Positions 49,670 to 58,227 of a stretch of 64,000 nt of DNA are shown piece by piece (positions within the stretch are counted from its first letter, which is position 1; each line of letters starts with the position of its first letter). Source of the stretch: Roseateles_B sp041905785 (GTDB lineage Bacteria > Pseudomonadota > Gammaproteobacteria > Burkholderiales > Burkholderiaceae_C); NCBI GenBank assembly GCA_041905785.1, contig JAYRKJ010000003.1, positions 124,001 to 188,000 of the forward strand, read 5' to 3'. A program made the position numbers and the translations under genes. Below the pieces are notes generated by a model, which worked only from the letters and a program-made list of their open reading frames with translations, was not told the origin of the DNA and searched no databases.

Positions 49670-52600
49670 ATGAACGACTTGCATTGGTCTCGCTTTTCCC
49701 GCACGGCGCTGAGCGTCGCGGTGGCCATCGTGGCAGCAGCCCCGGCCCTGGCCCAGAACACGACGGCGGCGGTGGGCGGCCGCGTGCTGTCGCCTGAAGG
49801 CAAGCCTGTGGCCGGCGCCACGGTGCTCATCGTGCACAGCGAGTCCGGCTCGACGAACACGCTGGTCACGGACAGCGAGGGCCGCTATTCGGCACGCGGG
49901 CTGCGCGTCGGCGGCCCCTATGTCATCACCGTGACCAAGGGCAGCGACAGCAATCAGCGCCAGGGTGTGTTCCTGACCCTGGCCGAGACCACGACGATTG
50001 ACCTGACCGTCGGCCAGGCGCAGAACCAGCTGGCTCAGGTGACGGTTACCGGCTCCAGCACCAAGATCAACTCGGCCACCATGGGCTCGGGGACCAACCT
50101 GACCGGTCAGGATCTGGCCACCCAGTTCTCCATGCAGCGCAATCTGCAGGACTATGCGCGCCTGGATCCCCGCATCGCCCAGACCAACAAGGAGAACGGC
50201 GAGATCTCGGCGGCCGGCCAGAACAACCGCTACAACTCCATCACCATCGACGGCGTGTCCATCAGCGACACCTTCGGCCTGGAAGCCAACAACCTGCCGA
50301 CGATGAAGCAGCCAGTGTCGATGGATGCCATCGACTCGGTGCAGATCAATCTGTCCAACTATGACGTGACCCAGAAGGGCTACACCGGCGCCAACGTGAA
50401 CGCGGTGACCAAGTCCGGCACCAACACCTTCAAGGGCACGGCCACCTATGCCTATCGCGACCAGGACCTGACCGGCCGCCGCTGGAACCGTCCGCCGACC
50501 GACACCTTCACCCGCCTGACCCCCTTCAAGGAACGGCTCTACGGCTTCACCCTGGGTGGCCCCATCATCAAGGACAAGCTGTTCTTCTTCACGGCCTACG
50601 AAGAGCAGCACAACACCATTCCTACACCTGCCTATGGCCCGGCTGGTTCGACGAACGCGACCGCGGTGAACATCACCCAGGCGCAGATCGCCGATGTGCA
50701 GAAAATCATGCAGGACGTCTACAAGGTGGACGCCGGCAGCCTGACCAACGTCAGCGGCATCGAGCTGAGCGTCAAGGACGTCCTGCTCAAGCTGGACTGG
50801 AACATCAGCGAGAAGCACCGTGCCAACGTGCGCTACACCAAGACCGAGCAGAACGAACCGACGCTGCCGGGCTTTGGCACCACCCAGCTGTCCCTGAGCT
50901 CGTACTGGTACCGCGAGCGCAAGACCATCGAGACCGTGGTGGCCCAGCTGTTCAGTGACTGGACGGAAGACTTCTCGACCGAGCTGAAGATCTCGAACCG
51001 CGACTACGAGAAGGCGACGCTGAGCGACACCAACCTGCCGCAGATCAGCATGACCTGGACCAACGGCGGCAGCCGCACGCTGAACCTGGGCACCGAACGC
51101 AGCCGCCACACCAACAACCTGAAGACCAAGACCCTGGACGGCTATTTCGCCGGCAACCTGTTCGTGGGCGACCATGAAATCAAGGGTGGTGCGGACCTGT
51201 CGCGCAATGAGATCCACAACGTCTTCTTGCAGGACACCCGCGGCAACTACACCTTCTCGGGCAGCGGCGCACCGGGCACGGCCACTGATCCCGTGACCAT
51301 GCTGAAGAACGGCATTCCGACCTCCTACTCGGTCCAACTGCCCTTCCCCGGCAAGCAGTTGGAGGACTCGGTGGCCAACTGGACGCTGACCAATATCGGC
51401 TTCTTCCTGCAGGACACCTGGAAGGTCAACAAGAAGCTGAACATCACCGCCGGCGTCCGTGTGGACACGGTGAAGACCGATGACCATCCGGTGGCCAACA
51501 CCGATGCCGCCAAGCCGCTCGTGGCGGGCAATGCCGCGACCAACACCCGCCAGACGGGCGGCTTCGGCATGGACAACACGACCAACGTCGATGGCCAGAA
51601 GCTGGTCCAGCCTCGCCTGGGCTTCAACTACCAGCTGGATGCGGTGGACCAGCGCAAGTCGCAGATCCGCGGCGGCGTCGGCCTGTTCCAGGGCGCCGCG
51701 GCCAATGTGTGGCTGACCAATCCCTACCAGAACGTCGGCGCCACCGCCGTCTACAACTGCGGTGGCACGACCAATCCCTGTCCCGCCGGCTTGCGCTTCA
51801 ACCCGGACGGTGACCACCAGCCGGCGCTGACCGGATCGCCGCAGGCCAACGTCGACTTCGTCGAGCAGGGGCTCTCGCAGCCCTCCGTCTGGAAGATGAA
51901 CCTGGCTTGGGACGGTCAGCTGCCCTGGTTTGGCCTGGAGGCCGGCGTCGAGTGGATGCACACCAAGGTCAAGCAAGGTCTGTACTACCAGCACCTGAAC
52001 CTGGGCACCGTGACGGCTTATGCACCGGACGGCCGCGAGATGTACTACAACGCCGCCGGCCGCAGCGAGGCTTGCTGGGGCGCGGGCACCGACGCCTTCA
52101 ACGCGAGCTGCGGCCTGCGCTCGAAGGCCCTGTCCAACGCGGCCTACAACAACGTGCTGCTCGCCGCCTCCACCAACAAGGGCGACGGCGACACGCTGAC
52201 CTTGCAGCTCTCGCAGCGCGTGAACAGCAATCTGCGCTGGTCGCTGGCCTACACCCGCACGGCAGCGACGGAAGTCAGCCCGCTGGCCTCCTCGGTGTCC
52301 AGTTCCAGCTGGAACAACCGGGCGAACTTCAATCCCAATGAGAACGTCGCGGCCAACTCGCAGTACCTGATCCGCGACCGCATCAGCGCCGCGGTCAACT
52401 TCAGCAAGGCCTTTGTCGACAACTACAAGACCACGCTGGGCGTGTTCTACGAAGGTCGCGCCGGCAAGCCCTACAGCTGGGTCTACCGCAACGACATGAA
52501 CGGCGATGGCCGTGCCCGCAATGACCTGATGTACATCCCCAAGGCTCCGGGCTCGGGCGAGGTGCTGTTCCGCCTGCCGGGCCAGACCGTGGCGGCCTCC

Positions 52601-53005
52601 GGCGCTGCGGCCGAAGCGGCCTTCTGGGACGTGGTCAATGGCGACAAGGCCCTGCGCAATGCCAAGGGCGGCGTCGTGGCACGCAACTCCGCCTTTGCGC
52701 CCTGGGTCAACAACTTCGACCTGCGTCTGTCTCAGGAAGTGCGCGGCTTCACCCGTGGCGGCAAGGGCGTGATCACGCTGGACATCATGAATGTCGGCAA
52801 CCTGCTGAATCGCCGCTGGGGCCAGATCTCCGAGGCAGCATTCCCGTCGACCCGCAGCTTCGTGAACTTCGCCGGCATCACGCCGGACGGCAAGATGGTC
52901 TACGCCGTGTCCACGCCGGACCCGCTGGTCGCACCGACGGACGCCGCAGGGCGCACCCGTCTGGCTCAGTGGGGCATGAACCTGACCGCCCGCTACGAGT
53001 TCTGA
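49670..53005 (+). CDS. TonB-dependent receptor, Oar-like, with carboxypeptidase-regulatory-like domain
   Basis: 1111 aa outer membrane protein. A signal peptide (about 1-29, ends PALAQ) is followed by a carboxypeptidase-regulatory-like beta domain (about 30-112, GGRVLSPEGKPVAGATVLIVHSESGSTNTLVTDSEGRYSARGL). A plug (about 125-240: RNLQDYARLDPRIAQ, NRYNSITIDGVSISD, GANVNAVTKSGTNTFKG) and a 22-strand-type barrel ending in aromatic Phe (LTARYEF) complete it. Oar-like receptors take up unknown large ligands, often sugars or peptides, with energy from TonB. Two LacI-type sites upstream suggest sugar control. A strong terminator follows. No transporter or hydrolase lies next to it. Confidence 0.93.
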   Translation: MNDLHWSRFSRTALSVAVAIVAAAPALAQNTTAAVGGRVLSPEGKPVAGATVLIVHSESGSTNTLVTDSEGRYSARGLRVGGPYVITVTKGSDSNQRQGVFLTLAETTTIDLTVGQAQNQLAQVTVTGSSTKINSATMGSGTNLTGQDLATQFSMQRNLQDYARLDPRIAQTNKENGEISAAGQNNRYNSITIDGVSISDTFGLEANNLPTMKQPVSMDAIDSVQINLSNYDVTQKGYTGANVNAVTKSGTNTFKGTATYAYRDQDLTGRRWNRPPTDTFTRLTPFKERLYGFTLGGPIIKDKLFFFTAYEEQHNTIPTPAYGPAGSTNATAVNITQAQIADVQKIMQDVYKVDAGSLTNVSGIELSVKDVLLKLDWNISEKHRANVRYTKTEQNEPTLPGFGTTQLSLSSYWYRERKTIETVVAQLFSDWTEDFSTELKISNRDYEKATLSDTNLPQISMTWTNGGSRTLNLGTERSRHTNNLKTKTLDGYFAGNLFVGDHEIKGGADLSRNEIHNVFLQDTRGNYTFSGSGAPGTATDPVTMLKNGIPTSYSVQLPFPGKQLEDSVANWTLTNIGFFLQDTWKVNKKLNITAGVRVDTVKTDDHPVANTDAAKPLVAGNAATNTRQTGGFGMDNTTNVDGQKLVQPRLGFNYQLDAVDQRKSQIRGGVGLFQGAAANVWLTNPYQNVGATAVYNCGGTTNPCPAGLRFNPDGDHQPALTGSPQANVDFVEQGLSQPSVWKMNLAWDGQLPWFGLEAGVEWMHTKVKQGLYYQHLNLGTVTAYAPDGREMYYNAAGRSEACWGAGTDAFNASCGLRSKALSNAAYNNVLLAASTNKGDGDTLTLQLSQRVNSNLRWSLAYTRTAATEVSPLASSVSSSSWNNRANFNPNENVAANSQYLIRDRISAAVNFSKAFVDNYKTTLGVFYEGRAGKPYSWVYRNDMNGDGRARNDLMYIPKAPGSGEVLFRLPGQTVAASGAAAEAAFWDVVNGDKALRNAKGGVVARNSAFAPWVNNFDLRLSQEVRGFTRGGKGVITLDIMNVGNLLNRRWGQISEAAFPSTRSFVNFAGITPDGKMVYAVSTPDPLVAPTDAAGRTRLAQWGMNLTARYEF

Positions 53006-53045
53006 TCGCACAGGCCGGCCGCTGGGCCGGCCGCCTCAGGCACGC

Positions 53046-53080
53046 AAGGCCGCGTCACCCGCAGGGGGCGCGGCCTTTTT
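53046..53080 (+). terminator. Rho-independent terminator after the receptor gene
   Basis: AAGGCCGCG (53046-53054) pairs perfectly with CGCGGCCTT (53069-53077) and five T follow. A second GGCCGGCC-type hairpin lies just before it at about 53012-53032. Confidence 0.9.
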
Positions 53081-53124
53081 CATGGTCCGTCGCATGGCTG
53101 CGCCAGCGGCCGAGGCAGGACGGT

Positions 53125-53889
53125 TCAGGGCGAGGCCGGCTTGGGCATGCCCAGGGATCGGATCGCTGCGTCAATGGCCTGCAGCACGCCTTCCGGCGTC
53201 TTCCTGCTGCACATCATGTGGCGCTGTAGACCGGCCGGCATGTCGGGGAAGCTGAGTGGGCTGAGCAGCTTGCTCACCTCGCCCTGGCGGGCCAGCCACA
53301 GGTAGTCTTCGCGGTCCATGAACATGTAGTCCGCGCGGCCGGCGGCCAGCATGCGCGTCAGCTGCACGGGGGTCACCGTGGCGCGCAGGGGCGCGGGGGC
53401 CTGCTGCTTGATGTAGCCATCGAGTTCGCTGCCATAGGAGATGCCGTCGACCACCGCCATGCGCAGCCGGCTGTCGGCCAGGAGGCTGGCGAGGCTGCGA
53501 TGGGCGCGCACGGCTTCGGCCGAGCGCGGCCCGGCCAGCACCAGGTGCGGCAGGTCCTGTGACATCGGCAGGCTGAATCGGGCGTACAGCTCGCGCTCGG
53601 GCAGCTTGTACCAGCCGGGCGAGCACACCGGGCGTTCGTTGGCCTGCAGTTCCAGCTGGATGCGCTTGAGCGGCGCCTCCTCCATGTGGATCGCGAGGCC
53701 GGCCGCAGCGAAGACGGCGCGGGACTGCTCGATCAGCAGGCCCTTGGGCAGCCTGTCCTCGGTGTACGAGTAAGGCGGCTTGTCCCGGTACAGCAGCAGC
53801 AGCGGGCGCTCGTCCTGCGCGGTGGCGCCAGGCATCTGCAGCGCCATGCCCAGGCCGGCCAGGCAGAGTGAGCGGCGCGTGTTGTTCAT
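53125..53889 (-). CDS. Periplasmic solute-binding protein-like (SBP family 3 type)
   Basis: 254 aa with a signal peptide (about 1-25, LCLAGLGMALQMPGATAQ). The fold pattern follows family 3 binding proteins: PLLLLYRDKPPYSYTEDRLPKGLLIEQSRAVFAAAGLAIHMEEAPLKRIQLEL, then RSLASLLADSRLRMAVVDGISYGSELDGYI and a closing RMLAAGRADYMFMDREDYLWLA. Such stand-alone proteins often serve as sensors rather than transport components. Its ATG overlaps the ylqF stop as ATGA, so it is translationally coupled to that GTPase, an odd pairing. No permease is nearby. Confidence 0.8.
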   Translation of the reverse strand: MNNTRRSLCLAGLGMALQMPGATAQDERPLLLLYRDKPPYSYTEDRLPKGLLIEQSRAVFAAAGLAIHMEEAPLKRIQLELQANERPVCSPGWYKLPERELYARFSLPMSQDLPHLVLAGPRSAEAVRAHRSLASLLADSRLRMAVVDGISYGSELDGYIKQQAPAPLRATVTPVQLTRMLAAGRADYMFMDREDYLWLARQGEVSKLLSPLSFPDMPAGLQRHMMCSRKTPEGVLQAIDAAIRSLGMPKPASP

Positions 53890-54845
53890 TCCTCGACGGC
53901 GTCCCAGCTGTCGCGGCTGGAGCGCCCCTTGCGTTGCTCGCGCTTTTCCTGTGCCAGGCGCTCGCGTTCGGCGTCAGCGATGGCCGCGGCATCGGCCCAG
54001 GCCTTGAACTCCTCCGGCGTTTCCAGGCTGATGCGGCCCAGCACGCCCTGGCGGAATTCATACATCAGGATCTCGGCCGCCTTCTGCAGGTTCACGCGTC
54101 CGCCGCCCAGCATGGCGCCGCGCTTGCGGCCGATGGCCTCCAGCAGCTGATCGCCCTTGAGTTCCGCGATGGCGCCGTCCAGCTTGTAGCGGGCCTGCAG
54201 CAGCGGCGCGTAATGGATGCGCAGGTAGTCCAGCAGCTCCAGCGCCACCTCTTCTTCGTCGAGGGCGTTGCGGCCGACGGCGCCACTGGCCGCCAGGTTG
54301 TAGCCGCTTTGCGGGATGCTGATGCGCGGCCAGAGCATGCCCGGGGTGTCGAAGAGATAGGCGTCCTGCGCCAGCACGATCTTCTGCTCGACCTTGGTGA
54401 TGCCTGGTTCATCGCCGGTCTTGGCGGACTTCTTGCCCACCAGTGTGTTGATCAGCGTGGACTTGCCTACATTGGGAATGCCGCAGATCAGGATGCGCAG
54501 GGGCTTGTCCATGCCGCCGCGCTGCGGGGCCAGCTCGCGGCAGGCCGCTACCAGCGCCTTGGCCGGGGCCTTGTTGCCGGCGTCCAGCGGCAGGGCGCGG
54601 GTGCCGGGCTGGGCGTTGTAGTGGTCCAGCCAGAGCTGGGTACGCGCCGGGTCGGCGAGGTCCTGCTTGTTGAGCAGCTTGAGGCTGGGCTTGCGGCCTG
54701 TCAGCGAGGCGAGCAAGGGATTGGCACTGGAGCCGGGCAGGCGGGCATCGACCAGCTCGATGACCACGTCGATGCCCTGCTTCATGCGTTCCTTGATCGC
54801 CTTGCGGGTCGCATGCATATGACCCGGGAACCACTGGATGGCCAT
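53886..54845 (-). CDS. ylqF: Ribosome biogenesis GTPase YlqF/RbgA
   Basis: 319 aa. A circularly permuted GTPase: the G4 motif NKQD (about 59-62) comes before the G1 P-loop GIPNVGKS (about 121-128) and G3 DTPG. The start MAIQWFPGHMHATRKAIKER is the family signature. It helps assemble the 50S subunit. The C-terminus (about 285-319) is a charged tail rich in Arg/Glu/Lys. Ends in an ATGA overlap with the solute-binding protein gene. Confidence 0.95.
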   Translation of the reverse strand: MAIQWFPGHMHATRKAIKERMKQGIDVVIELVDARLPGSSANPLLASLTGRKPSLKLLNKQDLADPARTQLWLDHYNAQPGTRALPLDAGNKAPAKALVAACRELAPQRGGMDKPLRILICGIPNVGKSTLINTLVGKKSAKTGDEPGITKVEQKIVLAQDAYLFDTPGMLWPRISIPQSGYNLAASGAVGRNALDEEEVALELLDYLRIHYAPLLQARYKLDGAIAELKGDQLLEAIGRKRGAMLGGGRVNLQKAAEILMYEFRQGVLGRISLETPEEFKAWADAAAIADAERERLAQEKREQRKGRSSRDSWDAVEE

Positions 54846-54881
54846 GCTGGAACTTCTTTCCTGTGTCGAGATACTGGGTCG

Positions 54882-57746
54882 CTATTGTCCCGTAGGCCCA
54901 GCCTCGGCCGAATCGTGCAGTGACGCCTCGCCTTCATGCTGGCGCTGCGGGGCCTGCCGGGGCAGGTCCAGCATGAAGCGTGTACCCCGGCCTGGGCTGC
55001 TGTGCACCCGCATGCGCCCGCCAAAGAGCTGCTCGACGATGTTGTAGCTGATGGACAGGCCCAGCCCCGTGCCGCCGCGGCCCAGCTTGGTGGTGAAGAA
55101 GGGCTCGAAGACGCGGTGCTGCAGTTCGGGCGCGATGCCTTGGCCGTCGTCGGCAAACTCCAGCTCCAGCCAGCCAGGGTCGCTGGCGCGGGCCCGGATG
55201 CTCATCAGGCCCTCGCGCGCGCTGTTCTCGAAGGCATGCAGCAAGGCGTTGTTGATCAGGTTGCTGAGCACCTGGCCCAGCGGTCCCGGGTAGGCGTCGA
55301 GTTCCAGTCCCGGCGGAATGTCGATCTCCACGCGATGCCCGGCCTTGCGTACCGAGCCCATCATGGTGGCGACGACGTCGTGCACCGTCTGCGCCAGGTC
55401 GAAGACGCGCCGCTGCTCGCTGGTGCGGTCCACGGCCACCTGCTTGAAGCTGGCGACCAGGCCGGCGGCCGTCTGCAGCCCGCGGTGGATCAGCTGCGCG
55501 GCTTCGCGCGCCTCATCGAGGTAGCGGACCAGACTGCTGCGCCGCAGCGTGTTGGCGCTCATGGCGGTCTCGATCTCGTCGGTCTTGGTCTGCAGCGTGC
55601 CGGCCATCAGCAGCGAGTTGCCGATGGGCGTGTTGAGCTCATGCGCGACGCCCGCCACCAGGGCGCCCAACGCCGCCAGCTTTTCCTGGGCCGCCAGCTG
55701 CTTCTGGACGTTGCCCAGGTCGGCATAGGCGCGCGCATTGTCCAGCGCGATGGCGGTGTAGGCGCTGAGCGTGCGGAAGACCAGCCGCTCCATTTCACCG
55801 TAGGCATACTGCAGCGGCGACTGGATGGTCATCACGCCCAGCACGCGATCGCCGACGGTCAAGGGGGCGAACAGGGCGCTCAACGTGCGCATGGTGCCGG
55901 GGACTTGGCTGGGGTCCGAGCCGTCAGGAGCCAGTGCCACCAGCAGTTCGCGCCGCTCGCGCAGGGCCCGTGCGGCATTGCTTTCCTCGGCGTCGAGCCG
56001 GATGCGGTGCGGGGGCTGGTGCTGGCCATGCTCCACGTCGAAGACCGAGCTCATGGTGAGGCCATCCGCATCGATCAGGTAGACCGCGAAGCTGCGGGCG
56101 TCCAGCAAGGCGCTGACATGGCGTTCCAGCACGTCGAAGACCGCAGGGGCGTCCAGCTTGGTCGTGATTTCCTGGCCGATGGCGCCCAGCCGCGCCAGGG
56201 TGCTGCTGGTCTGCTGCGCGAGCTCGGCGCGCTGGGCCTCGGCCCGGGCCAGCGCGCGGTGATGCGCCGATTCGGCGCGCTCGCTCTCCGTCATGTAGCG
56301 CAGCTGCATGGCCAGCATGCGGCTGGTGACGTCCTGTCCATGCAGGCGCTCGCGCAGCTTGGCGGCCTGCTGCGCGGCCAGGTAGGCGGGCTCATAGCGG
56401 CCCAGGGCGGCGTTGGTGTCGGCCAGCAGCTGCAGCAGCTCGATGGGCGGCGTGTAGTGCTGAATGGCATCCGCCGCCTGCAGCGCCTGCTCGAGATGCC
56501 AGACAGCCCGCTCCAGGTGCTCACGCTGCGCGGTCTTCTGGTGACGCTGTCTCGCGATCTGGGCCAGGGCCATGTGCGAGGCGATCTGCAGATCACCGAT
56601 CTGGCCGCGCAAGGCATCGTCCAGGCAGGACTGCGCCGCCTCCTGCGCCTCGTCCAGCCGGCCCAGCTGCATCAGCGCCAGCGCGCGGCTGCGCCGGATG
56701 TCCATGGACTGGTCCTTGGCCTCGGAGCGCAGAACGCGCTGCGCCAGGGCGTCCAGGCGCGCCAAGGCCAGGTGGTACTGCTGCTGGTCCAGGGCCAGCT
56801 CGGCCTGGTAGCGCAGGGCCACGGCATAGTTGCGCGAGGCCTTGAGCGGCTCCAGCGACTTCAGCGCTTCGTCGAAACGCTGCTGGGCCAGATCCAGCCG
56901 CCCGAGATGCCGCAAGGCCTCGCCCACCTGCAGCTGGCAGCTGCCAATCGCGCTGGGCCATGCCGTGGGTTGCGCAAGGTCCAGACCTCTTTGCACCCAC
57001 TCCAGCGCGGCCTCGTGATCGTTGAGGCTGGTGAAGGCATTGCCGACATTGCTGGCGGCGATGATGGCCATGTGCAGCTGTCCGCAAGAGAGGGCCAGTT
57101 GGTGGCAGAGGACGTATTCGCGGATGGCGCCGGCGTAGTCGCTGCTCTTGAAGGCACGGGACGCCATCAGCTGGTGTGCGGCGGCGCGGGCGTAGGGGGC
57201 ATGCTCCGACAGTCCGGGGGGCGGCATCCGGGCCGCTTCACCGGGGTCGTCGCCGCGCATGATCTGGTAGCGAAGCAGCAGCGCCTGGTAGTAAAGGACG
57301 CGGTCGCCGTCGCCTCCCTCGCGGGACAGCTCGCAGGCGCGGACCAGGGCCTGGTCCCGCTCGGCAAAGGCACCGGTGTTGGCGGTGATCGCCGCGCGCA
57401 TGCCGGCAATGTCTGCGGCCAGCAGCAGGTCACCTTCGGTGTCGAAGGGTGCGCTGTCCAGCAAATCGGCAGCCTGGCGAAGTTCGGCCTTCAGGCGCAG
57501 CAGGTCGACCTGGGTCAAGCGGGCATAGGCCTGCTCGTGCGGGCTCAGGGCTTTCCCGCTCCGCTCGCTTTCCCTCGTGGCGACGGCAAGACACTCGCCG
57601 GCATGCCGGCTGTCTCGCTCCCGCAACTGCCAGGCCAGCTGGATGCAAGCGGAGGTTTCAGTCGGAAGCACTTGCAAGACGCCGTGGGCATACCAGGGCT
57701 GCAGTGCATCGTCCGTGTCGTACAGGGGGGCGACTTCTCCGGGCAT
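54882..57746 (-). CDS. TPR-GAF sensor histidine kinase
   Basis: 954 aa if started at ATG 57746; a GTG at 57791 would add 15 residues, and neither has a clear ribosome binding site. Residues about 60-470 are tetratricopeptide-type repeats (YAVALRYQAELALDQQQYHLALARLDAL and similar). A coiled coil (SERAESAHHRALARAEAQRAELAQQ) leads to a GAF domain (about 520-670). The kinase core follows: H-box with His702 in GVAHELNTPIGN, N-box NLINNALLHAF, G1 DDGQGI, F-box FEPFFTTK and G2 GGTGLGLSI. There are no membrane segments, so it senses an internal signal or partner. No response regulator is adjacent. It sits 36 bp upstream of ylqF on the same strand. Confidence 0.88.
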   Translation of the reverse strand: MPGEVAPLYDTDDALQPWYAHGVLQVLPTETSACIQLAWQLRERDSRHAGECLAVATRESERSGKALSPHEQAYARLTQVDLLRLKAELRQAADLLDSAPFDTEGDLLLAADIAGMRAAITANTGAFAERDQALVRACELSREGGDGDRVLYYQALLLRYQIMRGDDPGEAARMPPPGLSEHAPYARAAAHQLMASRAFKSSDYAGAIREYVLCHQLALSCGQLHMAIIAASNVGNAFTSLNDHEAALEWVQRGLDLAQPTAWPSAIGSCQLQVGEALRHLGRLDLAQQRFDEALKSLEPLKASRNYAVALRYQAELALDQQQYHLALARLDALAQRVLRSEAKDQSMDIRRSRALALMQLGRLDEAQEAAQSCLDDALRGQIGDLQIASHMALAQIARQRHQKTAQREHLERAVWHLEQALQAADAIQHYTPPIELLQLLADTNAALGRYEPAYLAAQQAAKLRERLHGQDVTSRMLAMQLRYMTESERAESAHHRALARAEAQRAELAQQTSSTLARLGAIGQEITTKLDAPAVFDVLERHVSALLDARSFAVYLIDADGLTMSSVFDVEHGQHQPPHRIRLDAEESNAARALRERRELLVALAPDGSDPSQVPGTMRTLSALFAPLTVGDRVLGVMTIQSPLQYAYGEMERLVFRTLSAYTAIALDNARAYADLGNVQKQLAAQEKLAALGALVAGVAHELNTPIGNSLLMAGTLQTKTDEIETAMSANTLRRSSLVRYLDEAREAAQLIHRGLQTAAGLVASFKQVAVDRTSEQRRVFDLAQTVHDVVATMMGSVRKAGHRVEIDIPPGLELDAYPGPLGQVLSNLINNALLHAFENSAREGLMSIRARASDPGWLELEFADDGQGIAPELQHRVFEPFFTTKLGRGGTGLGLSISYNIVEQLFGGRMRVHSSPGRGTRFMLDLPRQAPQRQHEGEASLHDSAEAGPTGQ

Positions 57747-58227
57747 GACGCGCAGGGCCGGAAGGATGAGAAGACCTGCATCTTGCCTCACTCCCTCCGC
57801 CCTGGCCCATAGGCCTGCACCGGCATGCCCCTGCGCGCGGCACCAAAGCCGGTGATCTTTGGCGCTTCACGCACTCTTTGCCCGCAGTTCGCCCGTTTGT
57901 GCGATTGACGATTCCAAGCCCGTGCAGCAAGCGGGGGAAATATGGATGTCAGATTTGACAGGTGGGCGGCCAAATGCCGCTGGCTAGCATCCGCTCCCAC
58001 CTGCTAGGCACGGCTGTTGGAGGTATGGCGGTCGATGTGAGGCAAGGGCGCCGACAGGCGCCCGGATGCGAGCCATCCCTGGTCGATGGCACGACTTCCG
58101 GACTTGTCGGCAAGGCTGGGCGTCGCCACCCGGACGTTCATGTCGACGAGGACCGGTCCACGGCCCGATCAGGCCAGACTGGATGAAGTGGGGGACCACC
58201 CCCGCCAACAAACAAAGAGAGAGCAAG
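57747..58227. promoter_or_regulatory. Long leader region upstream of the M4 protease
   Basis: 481 bases between the divergent kinase and protease genes. A TTGACA hexamer lies at 57955-57960. Beyond it are a possible long stem (GGTGGGCGG near 57961 with CCG..CCCACC ending 58001) and a perfect 7-bp hairpin GGGCGCC/GGCGCCC at 58046-58063. The frame that runs from 58066 into the protease has no family resemblance before 58228. A structured 5' untranslated RNA is possible. Confidence 0.4.

Noticed and set aside
49019..53011. 1330-codon antisense frame opposite the TonB receptor
   Set aside because: No signal, domain or barrel pattern; the sense gene is clear and has its own terminator.
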